NCBI GenBank assembly: GCA_030144725.1
Contig: JASKMD010000018.1
Span: 5,193,552 to 5,257,551 of the forward strand
Direction: 5' to 3'
DNA from: Haematococcus lacustris
Lineage: Eukaryota; Chlorophyta; Chlorophyceae; Chlamydomonadales; Haematococcaceae
DNA length: 64,000 nucleotides
The position numbers were made by a program, and so were the translations under genes. The notes beneath the pieces are model-generated. The model was not told the DNA's origin. It made no database searches and worked only from the letters and a program-made list of their open reading frames with translations. Positions within the stretch are counted from its first letter, which is position 1, and each line of letters starts with the position of its first letter. Of the stretch, positions 22,001 through 33,565 are shown one piece after another.

Positions 22001-25000
22001 CCCCCACACTAAGCTGACCTGGGAGGGTATTGCCAAGGAGGTGGCATCTAGTTTTGTGCTGCAAGTTCCCTCTACCGGACTGGAGCTCAAGGGCCAGATG
22101 ATCCCCACACACATGCCAGTGCCTGGTAGGTGGTTTTGGCTGCAGACACTACCAGCTCAAAGCCCATGGTCGTGAGCAGCTTGAAACGTGCTAGTCTCAT
22201 GGCTTTCTCACCAGTGCTTTTCTGTGCTGGGCCTCCAGTACTACGCAAAGATCTAATGCGGCCCTGCATTTTCCCGCGACTCCAGGCATACTCAAGTTGT
22301 GCCTCAGCTAATGCTGATCCTAATGCTATATTAACTATGAACATTGCAATACACTTGGTGGCCCAATTGCTCGACTGGTGGGCATCATGCAGGCTGCCCT
22401 GTCCCTAAGCCCGTCATGCTGTTCATGGGGTCCCCTCGCTTGGCAAACCTCGACGAGATGATGCGCCACAAGCTGTACTGCTCTGACATCCCACTTCACG
22501 ACCTGTCGCGAGACTTTGTGCTGCTGGCAGAGCAGCGCCAGGCAGAGGCAGATCTGAAGGTGCGCTTGGCATGCAGCAGCATCTTTGCGCAACTGCACCT
22601 TGACTTCTACAAAGTGCCTTTATTAGAGTTCATATCTTCAAGCTGCAGTTTTGCAACGTCACACTTGCTTACAAGCCATGCCCCTGCAGGAGAAGTTTGA
22701 GAAGCTGACGGTTGAGATCCAGGCTGAAAAGATGCGCAGCGATGCATTGGTCCAGCGCATGAGCGGGCTGCTGGCCTGCTTCCCATTCAAGGGCGAGAAA
22801 GCAGCAGGTACTGTGCAGCAAATCAGGGCGGTAGCCCAGAACAAGAGCCGCAGGATGCAAGGCCCAGCTGGACCGCAAGCCGCCAATGTGGCGGATCATC
22901 CAGTGGCCAGTGATGAGACCAGCGAGGATGATGACCTGAACACAAGCAACTCCATGTCTATGACAACAATGCTGCATGGCGGCGATGAGTCACTGGGTGA
23001 GTGGCTGCTGTTGGGTGACATTGCTAAGCCACCAGCCTGCTATGGCCCCTGGACATGGAAGCCTTCAACAGTTTGATTGGCTGCATCAATACGGCAAGGT
23101 GCTCAGAACTCTGACATTATGGGGATGGCTGTCCTCAGAGATCAAGAAGGCAGTTCAGGGCTTCCTGCCTAAGGATACAATTGCACCACCATGCAGTGGG
23201 ACTGTGTTTGCCACTGTTTGTGTGCTTCAAACTTGGAACGCACATGACCGTCGCACATGATCTTAGTCTTACAAATTGCACCCTTTGACGGCGAGGCCCC
23301 CAACACATCCCCCGTCACATGCCTTGAGCTCTGCCTGGTGCCCTGCCTAGTCCCAGCCCAGCCAGCTTCCCTCGCTCGAGTCTGGGTGTGTAGATGGCAG
23401 TGTGAAGGCTGCACTGCTGCAGCACTTGCCCCTCCCAGCTGTTGAGAACGCTGGGATGGGTTCGGCAGCCTGTAGTCAGCTGGCTAGCCGGTTTGACAGC
23501 AAAGAGGCTATATGGTGAAGAGGCTATATGGTGAAGGCTCTTAGCCAAGCCCTTAACTAGCTTGCATAAAAATGCACCAAGGCAGGTTTGCAGGAGGCAG
23601 GTGTACAGCAAGTGGGCAGGATCCAGCTTCCCTCTGGGATGAGGATGTGCGCAGCAGCAGCTGCACCATTTGTCTAAGAGCTCATAGGCTCTGCCGTATG
23701 CCCCTGCCCAGGGCGCATGGAGGTCATTGAGGCAGTGCGCCGAACCCTTGGCAGCATGAACCTCAAGCAGAGCGAGCAGGACACCATCGAGTTGGTGCAA
23801 GCCATTGGCGAGGGCAGCTATGGGAAGGTGTGGCCTAGCGTACAATGTGCAACGTGTGCCCTGCGGTGCACGCTGAGTCCTTGCAATGTGTGTTGCAAAC
23901 TGGGCAGGTGTACAAGGCACTGTGGCAGGGCTCGGAGGTTGCTGTGAAGACAATCATGCTGCCCGCTACAATGAGTGGCAGCCAGAAACGCGAGAAAATG
24001 GTGGGGCCACCTCGCGCACCCTGTCCTGGCTCTGCATATTCTGCAAACCTGGGTGCTGGCAATGACTGCAGGCAATCATGGAGGCTGCCATCAGCAGCAG
24101 CTTGAGTCACCCCAACATCGTACAGGTTCGACTCGGTTTACAGCACCTTGGCCCTCAACCTTGAGCCTTCATTGCAGTCGAACACACTAATTGTGCACCA
24201 CTACAAAACAGTGTCTTTGTCTGTGTGGTGTTCCCATCGCATGGCATGCTCATGGCCTACACATGGCATACACATGGTCATGGTCGCCTACCACCTACAG
24301 CATTGCCTGACCCGTTAGGGCTACACCGTAGAGTTGGCATGACAAAACATGCACTAATTGAAAGCTGATGGCAGCATAAAAGGGGGGGGCACACACTACT
24401 GTGCCTCAGCAGGCTGCTGCTGGGCCTTGGGAGGCTTGTCTCGCAGCCGCTTGTAGCCCAGGCCAGGGTACTCCTTGCCCTTGGCTGGCAGAGCTCCCTG
24501 CTCTGGCCACCAGCACAGCTCCAACGGCCGCCACTTGCTCTCCCCAATGCGCTGCATGTTCAGTGCTGCATTGCAGTCCCTGTCCAGCCACCTGCCTGGC
24601 TGTGGGGCTGGCTTGGCTTTGGCAGCCTTGCCTTTGCCTGTGCCCTTGTCCTTGGTAGGTTGGGTGGGCTCAGCTGCCTCTGGCTCAGCCTTGGTGCGCT
24701 TGCTGCGCTTGGCTGGCAGGGGACTGCTGGGCCCTGGCTCTGAGGCTGCAGGCTGTGTGGCTTGCTGGCTGCTGCGTGGGGCCTGTGGGGGCTTGCGGGG
24801 GGCCACCACAGGGCACCACATCATGCCCCGCACCGGCAGGTCACGCTGCTGGCTCCAGGCTGGGCGCAGCAAGCGCTGTTCCACCTGCCCTGCTGGGGGC
24901 TTCCAGTTTGCAGGCCTGGTGGCCCTGCGCTTGTTCAGCTGCCTCTCACAGGGCTGCTGGCCATTCACCGCTGAGCTGACCCGGCTGGTGCGGTGCTCAT

Positions 25001-28000
25001 CCACAAGCACCACCCTACCCCGTCGCTGGTCTGTGCCCCTGGGCCTGACACCACCTTGCAGCAGGCACGCAGCACCGCATCAGCACCCCAGCCTCCCCTT
25101 GTGCCAATGCCAGCTGCTCCAAAGAAGACCACCAGCTGCTTGGCATGCCCATGGCGCTGCATGGACACCTCCAGAGGGCCGCACCTCTCTGTACAGCAGC
25201 TCAGCGAGTCTTCAGCAAGGGTCAGGGCCAGGGCAAGGGTCTCTCGGTTTATAGACTGACTCGGCGACTCGGTTTACAGCGGCAATAGATGTGCAACAGG
25301 AGCGCACCACACTCTTTAACATGCAAGAAGTTACACTGCAGCCTATGCCCTAACCCTCACGCATGAGAGTGCCTTCCTCATGTCTCCAGTGTGTGTGTCT
25401 TACCCTGTAGACGTACACCTACACCATCCAGCCCCTTCGTGAGACAGCAGAGTCCAAGCTGCAACGCATCAATGAACAAACACCATGTCAGCCCAATGCC
25501 AGGTGAACGGGCTCATTCCTCTTCACCGCTGCACTACACAATTGCCACAGTCTGTAAGCCTGCGCTTGACGCTCCGCTCTTCTGTGCAGTAGCCTCACTG
25601 ACAGCGCCTCCAAGGGAGCCATCACCAGCTATGAGGTGAACCTCCCCAACACAGCTTCCCACAGGTTTCCACCATGCACATGCACTGAAGGAATGAGCAA
25701 TTGACCCGGGTGGCATGGTGGCGGTGTGGGTACAGGTGAAGCTGGTGCTGGAGCTCTGTGACAGCGGCTCGTTGCGAGATGCCCTTGAGCAGGTGTGCAC
25801 TTCTGTGCCCTTACTGCTCCCTTAACCAGTGCCACCTGTACATCACAGCTGATTTCAACCGTGCTTGGAGTTTGCCTGCTGCTGTCACATCATGCGTCAC
25901 CGGCCTAGCTGAACACAGTGGTAAATCTTAACTGGACAGGCCCACACATTGCTCTGGCCACCTCCCATGCCTCCAATGCCAGGCAACCACTTGCGCCAGT
26001 CCTGCATGTGTTGATGGGTCCTGTGAGATGCCGTTGTCTGCTGTCAGGGTGCTTTCATCTTGCCAGACGCGACGCTGAACTACGCAGCAGTCCTGGACAC
26101 CGCAGCCGACCTGGCAAAGGCCTGCATTCACATGCACCGCCATGGTGTGCTGCACTCAGACATCAAGGCCAGGTCAGTTCATCTCAAGGCCACCCCGAGA
26201 ATAGCCACGTGTACACACTTCTTCCCGTCACTGCAGTGCATCAATAAATGTGATGCATCGGTAGCTGTGATACATCGTTCAATACTGCATTTATAAAGAG
26301 ACAAAAACTGCGTTGCAGGAATGTGCTGCTGCGGGGGTCTGGAGGGTCTGTTGGGCGTGGTGTGACTGCCAAGGTACAGTGCAAAGTTCCATTGGACAGG
26401 TCTGCTACAATGAAGAGGCTTGCATGCTGAAGCCAGCAGCCTGCCTGCCTGCCTGCCTCCCTCATTGCCTGTCTAGCTGGTTGTTGACAACTCTGCAAAT
26501 AGTGCCAGTCCGGTGTGATAGCTGACCTCATGTGTCCACAGTGCCAGGCCCTGAGGAAGGTGTTGGTTAGAGCTTTGTCGTACAATGGCTGCAGATCGCG
26601 GACTTTGGCTTAGCAGTCAAGCTGCCTCCTGGAGAGTCTTGCATTAACAACCTGTTCCAGGTATGTCCTGCAGGTCCTGCCAGCTTGCAGCAGATGTGGA
26701 CAATGGAAACTAGTGACAAAGCATACCTTGCCCTGCCAATGCAGGGAACCATCACCCACATGGCCCCCGAGGTTCTCAAGGACGGCTGCATCAGCAAGCA
26801 GAGCGATGTCTATGCGTTTGGAATCACGCTGTGGTGAGGTCAACAGGGGGTTACATGAAGCAGGCACGCCTTGCCATCGCACCTCTCTGGACATGAGTTG
26901 ATATGACGATGATGATGCTGACAATAATTGGACAACTTGCAGGGTTTGGGCTATATGCTGTCAGCAAATGCCTTGCTGGATCGCATGGGGAGGATGCCAC
27001 CCCTAGCAGACCTCTTAGGCAGGGTGTGATGTGGTGGCTCAGGTTCTGTCCACCACCCTGCCTGGTGCCATCCAGGGAGCTGTTCACAGGGGGCCATGCG
27101 TTCAAGGGCGTGCCCAAGTCCCTGCTGGGCCACCAGGTCATCAATGAGAACAGGTGAGGTACTGGCTGAAGTGGCCAGGATGGCAAGGGTGGTGGGGCAG
27201 GGAAGGGAAGGCCAGGGTGGGCCATGGCAAGGCAGGTGCAGCAGGGCGGAGCATTCTCAAGTATCACGAGACCTCCAGTGCCGCCCTTCACTGTTGTGTG
27301 CAGACGGCCTGAGTTTCCTCCAGGGACGCCTGTGCGGTACAAGCAGCTGGCAGAGTGGTGCTGGAACAAGGATGTCAACATCAGGTGATGCCACAAGCAG
27401 ATACTGATGTTGTCATAGGCTAGTCACTGAGAAACATGCTGAAGATGAAGGACACTGCTCAAGCAAAATGCCTGCACACCCACGGGGGCCACTGCAGTTG
27501 AAAGGCACCCAGTGGATGGGGACGACATGTGCAGCTGTGTTGCAGCTCTGTTGGTGCTAGCCTAGGCAGCGTATGCGTTGAGAACTTACCGTGAGTTTCC
27601 ATGGGCAGAAGGCACATGGCACACTGACATTGCACTTAACAAGCCGGGTATGGTTTGCGCAGACCCACCTTTGAAGAGATCCTAGCCCTGCTACTGTCCA
27701 TCCGACGTGAGATTGAGGGCTCCACTGCCCCCCTGCAGCCATTCCTGACGCCAGCTGACCAGCAGGCTGAAGAGCAGGCAAGGCAGGCGGAGCAAGCGCA
27801 CTCCGCGGCCACAGCTGCTCCCGCTGGCCATGCCGACCCTGCCGGCCTCGCAGTACGTGATTTTGTCAGCCACCTAACACATGATCGGCCATCTGGCAGC
27901 CACACAGCCACGGCAGCTGGCATCCAGGTTGGCCGCACATCCCTGTCTCAAGTCAGCATGAACCAGCAGCCACGGCAGACGCCAAGCCTCCTTGGCCCTG

Positions 28001-29663
28001 GGGTAAGTGGGCTACAGCATCAGGTACAGCATCTTGGCCCTCAACCATGAGCCTTCATTGCAGTCGAGCACACTAATTGTGGACCACTACAAAACGGTGT
28101 TTTTTCTGTGTGGTGTTCCCATCGCATGGCATGCTCATTGCCTACACATGGCATACACATGGCATACACATGGCATACACATGGTCATGGTCGCCTACCA
28201 CCTACAGCATTGCCTGACCCGTTAGGGCTACACCGTAGAGTTGGCATGACAAAACATGCACTAATTGAAAGCTGATGACAGCTTAAAAGGGGGGGCACAC
28301 ACTACTGTGCCTCAGCAGGCTGCTGCTGGGTGGGGGGAGGCTTGTCTCGCAGCCGCTTGTAGCCCAGGCCAGGGTACTCCTTGCCCTTGGCTGGCAGCTT
28401 CCCCTGCTCTGGCCACAGGCCGCAGTGTGGGTGGTGCTGGGGCAGGCTCTGGCTCAGGGTCTGGGTCTGGCTCAGGCTCCCAGTCCATAGCCATGCTGGC
28501 TGGCTGGGCAGGGGCACGCAGGGGGAGTGGGGGTAGGGGTGCAGCACCAGGGGCTAGGGGAGGCTGCACGGCTGGAGGCTGAAGGGCGCTGCGGAACCCC
28601 GGGGTGGAGTAGCCCACCAGGCACGTTAGGAAGAGTTTGAGCACACATAGCGACGCAATCACGCGGAGCTGAGAATGGATCTCGGCCCGTAGCTGGAAAT
28701 GTTCCTTCAGCTTGCGTCGGGTTTTCTTGCACCCTCGCAGCACGGCGCCACCCGGGACTTTGATGACCTGCGGCCAAGCAACATGACAGGCAACATTGAC
28801 AGGCCGGGAAACAATGCGGGGACACAAACAATGCAGGGGCAGTCAAGGCAGGGGCGCGTGGGCACCTGTCGGCGCTGGGTCTTCCATTGAGCCCTTCGCT
28901 TCTCGCGTTGTTTGCCTGGAGGGGTGCTAGGACCTATGCTGGCATGAACAGTAGCGATGTGAGCAGCAACATGTGTAGTGTGACCCATACATGTATGTTT
29001 TGTGCTGCAGGCGAGATCCATCCCTGTATCATTTCCTGAGTGTGAAGCAGACACCGGGGACGCCATGGGTGCCAGCGTCAGCTTCATCCCCAGCGACAGT
29101 GACAGCGGCTACAGCAGTGATGGCCAGCCCACGTCCAGCATGCCCTTTGCCTCCATCACCTCCCAGTCTCTCCCCCGGCAAGGTCATACGCAAAGCGTCC
29201 AAGCAACGGTGAGCTGGTGTGTCACATGTCAAGGTGGAGGCTTCATGCAACTTTCTAAGACACCCTATTGCCTGAAACTCATGGCAGCAGACAGTCTGTA
29301 CTCGGTGGCTACTGGGAAATGGCATGCGTGCTCAACACTCACTCAAGCCCCCTCTCACTAGCAAAGCACTGCGCTCGCTCTATGTAGCTACAGGAATGCT
29401 AGGAGCAATATCAAGTTCATCACAAATCTTGAGTACAACCGTTTGTTGTAGCTTCCCTCAAGCTCATCATGAGGATGTGTCAGGCTATGCATCAAACACC
29501 TCTTGCATACGTCCTCGTGCTCCTGTCACTGCCTGCTGCTGCCTCTGCACCCTGCCATGTGTAGCAGGTGCGACCAGCCATGGTGGCAGTAGGACTGGCG
29601 CCTAGAGACGAGCTAGAGAAGAGTTTGAGCTACATGCCAAGCGACAGCGAGGACGACATGTGA
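19035..29663 (+). CDS. H-NOX / HNOBA / protein kinase fusion: candidate heme-based gas-sensing kinase
   Basis: After a tentative first exon at 19,035, 26 exons join in frame from 19,235-19,353 to 29,568-29,663 (TGA), giving 978 residues. Residues 1 to about 180 form an H-NOX domain: EAYGVFF; the proximal heme-ligand histidine in NNLHLHLS; and a YxSxR heme-contact motif in LHYYSNRPALWP. About 200-400 is the HNOBA domain of soluble guanylate cyclases (LFAELHPFHLLLD, LELKGQMI, SDIPLHDLSRDFVLLAEQ), then a helical linker (EKFEKLTVEIQAEKM). Instead of a cyclase there follows a kinase of TKL/Raf-like type at about 475-765: glycine loop GEGSYGKV, lysine in EVAVKTI, catalytic loop LHSDIKARNVLL (HSD in place of HRD), IADFGLAVKL and HMAPEVL. 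The tail is acidic and serine-rich (PSDSDSGYSSD, PSDSEDDM). The key joint is exon 22,690-22,996 to 23,712-23,827, phase 1 on both sides. The kinase exon also has an ATG at 23,717, so a separate kinase gene is the main alternative. Likely ligand, NO or O2, is inferred from the family. Confidence 0.85.
20830..21738 (-). mobile_element. Fanzor-derived insertion 1 (antisense, in intron)
   Basis: A 909-bp insert with a 15-bp target duplication, CAAAGTAAGCTCAGC, at 20,815-20,829 and (one mismatch) 21,739-21,753. On the minus strand it encodes the C-terminal part of a Fanzor protein: a Lys/Pro/Ala-rich linker, then WLDRDCNAALNMQRIG and YPGLGYKRLRDKP, stop TAG near 21,100. The RD-C-N motif corresponds to the RuvC-III block of TnpB and Fanzor nucleases. 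Everything upstream of that is missing or unrelated. The duplication spans the exon end and splice donor at 20,818/20,819, so the donor survives on the left copy. Confidence 0.85.
24145..25264 (-). mobile_element. Fanzor-derived insertion 2 (antisense, in intron)
   Basis: A 1,120-bp insert with a perfect 16-bp target duplication, CGACTCGGTTTACAGC, at 24,129-24,144 and 25,265-25,280. It starts with the same left-end sequence as insertion 1 but reaches further into the gene. The minus strand codes for HAKQLVVFFGAAGIGT, WGADAVLRAC, VLVDEHRTSRVSSAV and WLDRDCNAALNM, with at least one frame change near 25,010. It lies in a kinase-domain intron, 19 bases after the 5' splice site. The right end (CAGCAAGGGTCAGGGCCAGG) resembles sequence at 14,023-14,042. 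Confidence 0.85.
28031..28420 (-). mobile_element. Fanzor-derived insertion 3, short (antisense, in intron)
   Basis: It begins with the common tail (ATCTTGGCCCTCAACCATGA) directly after CAGC, 28 bases past the 5' splice site at 28,002. It keeps only the last part of the Fanzor frame, minus strand (GKEYPGLGYKRLRDKP, at about 28,312-28,417), and then changes to unrelated sequence. The sequence from 28,420 to about 28,890 is open on the minus strand (a KTRRKLKEHFQLRAEI-like segment and a D-P-E-P repeat) and may belong to the same or another element. I could not find a right-hand target duplication, so the far boundary is unknown. Confidence 0.65.
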
Positions 29664-29798
29664 GGGTGTAGCAGGCTGGCAGCGGTGGCCCAGCAGGCCC
29701 ATACCTGCCCATTTCGCCGCACTAAAACCGTGGCCTAAGCATTAACTTCAGCTAGCTGACACACAATTCTGCTCTCAAACACTGGGCTACAGCATGAC

Positions 29799-30801
29799 TA
29801 GGGTTGGCCAGAACCGTAGCGGCGTATATACGTAGGTACGTATATACAGTATATACGTAGCGTACCCCGACCACCGTGTATCCGTAGGCAGCCGTAGGTA
29901 CGTCGGTTGACCGTACAATACCGTAGGTTTGACCGTAGTTTTCACGCTTGAACCGTACACGCGACGGCAAAATCGCGAGATTGCAAAGGACGCAGGACGC
30001 ACAAGTCACCGTTACTGCCGGTTAGGCCGTAACCGCGGGTCATATATAAGTCGCTGCGATACCCGATGGCATTCATTGCGTTGTATGATGCATACGAGAG
30101 ATGTGGCGACCGTATAAGTGCTAGCCGAGCTCACAGCCATGAAGCGGAAGGGCAGCGCCAGCTTCTGGAATAAGCTTGAGCCTGTGCTGCACCAATCGCA
30201 TACGAGGGCCCAGCCAGCACAGTTGCATACGAGGGCCCAGCCCAGCCCAGCCCAGCCCAGCCCAGCCCAGCCCAGCCCAGCCCAGCCCAGCCCAGCCCAG
30301 CCCAGCCCAGCCCAGCCCAGCCCAGCCCAGCCCAGCCCAGTGCTGTTACAAGCATGCCTGGAGGTGGAGGAGGAGGAGGAGGTGGTGATGTTGTAGAGAA
30401 AGCTAGCGCGAGGGGATTAAACCGTGCACACATGTTTACAGAGTAGGCACACATGGTTTACACATGGCCACACATGCGTGGCACACATGATTGGTCGAGT
30501 AGGCCCATGGCTGACTACACAACTGCACCCACGGCTGGCACATGCTTGGCGCACAGAGTAGTTCTAAGCACATTGCTAACGGCATGCATGGCTGGCTGGC
30601 ATATAGATGTGTCATGACACTGCTATTGGTTATGCTTACCCCTAGCGGGCGTTTCTATAGTTGTTGTGCACCAAACTACATACTCACTTTCGCAAAATGA
30701 TGACCCTGCCCCTACGGAATACCCTACGGAACTACGAATACAGTAAATACGTATGTATATACCGTCTTTCTAGCCGCCACATACGGATCTGGCCAACCCT
30801 A
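29799..30801. mobile_element. Non-autonomous hAT-like transposon, 1,003 bp
   Basis: The perfect 8-bp target duplication AGCATGAC is at 29,791-29,798 and 30,802-30,809. Terminal inverted repeats read TAGGGTTGGCCAGA(A/T)CCGTA, and both ends are followed by repeated CGTATATAC-type motifs. No transposase is encoded. The element contains an AGCCC pentanucleotide array and lies 135 bases after the stop of the H-NOX kinase gene. Confidence 0.9.
30236..30340 (+). repeat. (CCCAG)n pentanucleotide array, 21 units
   Basis: A pure tandem array of CCCAG inside the hAT-like element at 29,799-30,801. Confidence 0.95.
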
Positions 30802-30928
30802 AGCATGACACTCGAATAGGCGGGACAGCTCAGTAGCTTTACACAGTTACTAAAGTGCAAGGTGGTGAAGTGCAAGTTACTTAGCCACGACATAGCAAGA
30901 TTCTGTATGCAGCAGGTACTCAATCCAT

Positions 30929-31176
30929 TAGGGCACGACTGTTAACGTTAACATCCTGATGTTTGGGCCTGTTAACGTGGTTTAACAAATGTTTAACATA
31001 CCCGTTTTGCTACCCTGGGACTGCGTCTCACTGGCCACTTCTGCCTGCATAGTGTCGCTGGGTGCATTGCCGTCTCGCGACCAGAACTACAGCAAAAAAT
31101 GAGTCGTATCACGACCAAGCGGTCAAGTTCAACAAAACGGTTTAACATTAACATTAACACGTCCGGTCGTGCCCTA
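30929..31176. mobile_element. hAT-like MITE, 248 bp
   Basis: The perfect 8-bp target duplication CAATCCAT is at 30,921-30,928 and 31,177-31,184. Terminal inverted repeats begin TAGGGCACGAC, followed by GTTAACGTTAAC-type subterminal repeats on both sides. There is no coding capacity. Confidence 0.9.
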
Positions 31177-31184
31177 CAATCCAT

Positions 31185-33234
31185 GCATCACAAAAAGACC
31201 TCGTGCAACTTTCAAGTCCTAATTGAACACAGGCTGCAAGCTCATCACTTTGTTACGGCTGTAGCTCTAATGCCCACTTCAGCTCAGCCATTCTGGTGTG
31301 TGTGCCTGTAGCTAGAGCCCTAGCTAGCCCTAGCTAGCCTGTAGTCAGGTTAGACAAGCAAGTCAAAAAGGCCCCATTTTCGGACGGACCTAACTAACTC
31401 TATGCACCACTCACGATGTTGCACGCCTTGCCGCAGCGCCGCACACGCTAGCTTCGGCTTACAGGGACAGGACTACGGTGATCGACTGGTCCGCGACCCC
31501 GTCCAATGTTCGACGCAGTGGTACGCAATGTCAGAAGCACTCCATCTCTCTGGTTATGCGCCCTGGAGTAGGTGTGCTGTCGCGGCGATGTCAGGGTGCC
31601 TCCTGGGTGTCGAGCTCTGTGAGTTGCATGCTGCTTGCTAGGGGCTTGTCTCATGGCCGGGTTGAGGGGGTACGCCACGAGGCTTTGGACCTAAATTTTT
31701 TCTCAGCAGCTAGCTGTACCACACACTTACACCCTGGCGCTGATTTGACCTCGTCATGCATCATCTCGGTCAATAGCGAGGGTGGTGAGGGACACACTGC
31801 CAGAACACACTGCGCTCGGTTTCCTCGATGTTCTATGCGGTAAAAAAGTTTTGCGAGGTCCCATGCAGAATCGCAGGCCATTTCGAGCACATTTTTCATT
31901 TTGCCCCCATACTTTTTATATAGATGAAAAAAGCTAAGACTCGGCCATGCTAGGGACCTTTTCCCCGAACTGAAGTCGTTTCAGCCCGCCATAACTATAA
32001 CAATAGTAGCGACGACCCTACTCCTGCCGTCGGAGTCGGCGATGGACCTTTCGGTCAATGATAGCCGCACTTGAAGCATTTCAAGCTATGACCCATTGCT
32101 CGAAGCGAATCCTTGCTGGGTCCGCGCGTATGGCTGAGCGTTTAGCCACTGGCCGTGCTCCTTGGTCCCGTACTGCTGGCTCCATCGCTGAACAAGCCCA
32201 GGCAAGGCAGCCCAGCCCCAGCTCCACCGTCATCAACAAGCATATGTCCTCACCTGTCCTTGTCCAGCCCAGCATGATGTGTTGCATTGTGTTCTCATGC
32301 GCTTCACGCTACAGAACAGCATCTACAAGCAGTGCTGGAAGAGCATGCACGGGAGAAGCGAGACTGGCAGCAGCAGCATCAGCAGGACTGGCAGCAGTGG
32401 CATTATAACCACATCATCGCCCTGGGTGTTCGGGTGTCTCCTGGGTGTCCTGCACTACCCTGCCCTGTCTCTTCAGGCCCCGCCCAGCCCCGCCCAGCCC
32501 CGCCCCGCCCCGCCCAGCCCAGCCCAGCCCAGCCCAGCCCAGCCCAGCCCAGCCCAGCCCAGCCCAGCCCAGCCCAGCCCAGCCCAGCCCAGCCCAGCCC
32601 AGCCCAGCCCAGCCCAGCCCAGCCCAGCCCAGCCCAGCCCAGCCCAGCCCAGCCCAGCCCAGCCCAGCCCAGCCCAGCCCAGCCCAGCCCAGCCCAGCCC
32701 AGCCCAGCCCAGCCCAGCCCAGCCCAGCCCAGCCCAGCCCAGCCCAGCCCAGCCCAGCCCAGCCCAGCCCAGATTATACAGGAGAAACCTCACCCCACTA
32801 TGACTCTGTGCATAAGCAGATGCAGCCTTAAGCTACTGCTAGTAACTTCCCAACATGCCGTGATGATGACATACGGAGCAGTATCAACCTCTGTGCGCAC
32901 GCCGTGATGCAAACACTGAAATGTTGCTGGGGAGTGTGGTTTCGTTCGATGAAGGCGTCGGCGGCGGCTGGAAAGTGGACTTCCATGCATCTATTTTCTC
33001 TTTTCTCCGTCCATTGGAGACGCGTTTGAATTCATGCACATGGGCGATCTCTTCTCTCTTTTCTCCGTCCATTGGTAACGCGCTGATAGGGCTATGTGCA
33101 AATCCGCAGGCGGCGCTTCTCAAAAACGCTGTTATTGATTTGCCTGAGTGGACATGGCGTGAGTCAATCTCTTGGTGTAGTAACGTGGCTCGGTAGCATG
33201 GCGCACTGCGATGGCCTGCGGCGCACTACGAGGC
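31185..33234. other. Region without a secure gene; one possible exon
   Basis: Frames here are short and no domain was recognised. A plus-strand stretch at 32,313-32,430 has an acceptor (CGCTACAG), codes for [20 protein letters not shown] and ends at a GT. It could be one exon of an unidentified gene, perhaps from a transposon. The rest contains the long pentanucleotide array described separately, and two ATCTCTTCTCTC/TTTTCTCCGTCCATTGG repeats at about 32,996-33,080. Confidence 0.4.
32511..32772 (+). repeat. (AGCCC)n pentanucleotide array, about 52 units
   Basis: A nearly pure AGCCC array of about 260 bases, preceded by degenerate CGCCC units from about 32,478. It has no stop codons in several frames, so the long Pro-Ser-Ala and Gly-Leu-Trp-Ala frames here are artefacts of the repeat. 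Confidence 0.95.
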
Positions 33235-33565
33235 TGCCTCTTTAGTGCGAACTTTGCTACGGATGCCACAGAGCGCCTCGCCACCCTGCTCTTGGAGGTG
33301 GGTCGCTGCTTGTTTGCGCTATCTCAATTTTTGACCTGGTGGCGGGCGGTGATTTGGGACAAGGCTTTAGGGCAAAACGCGAGTTGTAGCGCGAGTTGTA
33401 GCGCGCGAGTTGTAGCGCGCGAGTTGTAGCGCGCGAGTTGTAGCACGCGAGTTGTAGCGCGCGTGATTACCGCGATAGCCTCAGCTCCCCTCCACTAGCG
33501 CGTGGTGCGATGCGCAGGCCTGGCACGGATTGGCGGGTCCAATGGCCGGGGTCAATGACCAGTAG
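33235..33565 (+). repeat. Single arm of the foldback element found at 51.5-52.6 kb
   Basis: Sequence from GCGAACTTTGCTACGGA to GGCCGGGGTCAATGACC matches, in opposite orientation, 51,535-51,770. It also matches directly the right arm at 52,500-52,637. Within it GCGCGAGTTGTA is repeated in tandem at 33,378-33,462. No opposite arm was found nearby, so this is a solo or decayed copy. Confidence 0.7.

Noticed and set aside
32473..32907. Long Pro-Ala-Gln-Pro-Ser frames on both strands
   Set aside because: They are translations of the AGCCC array and end where the array ends.
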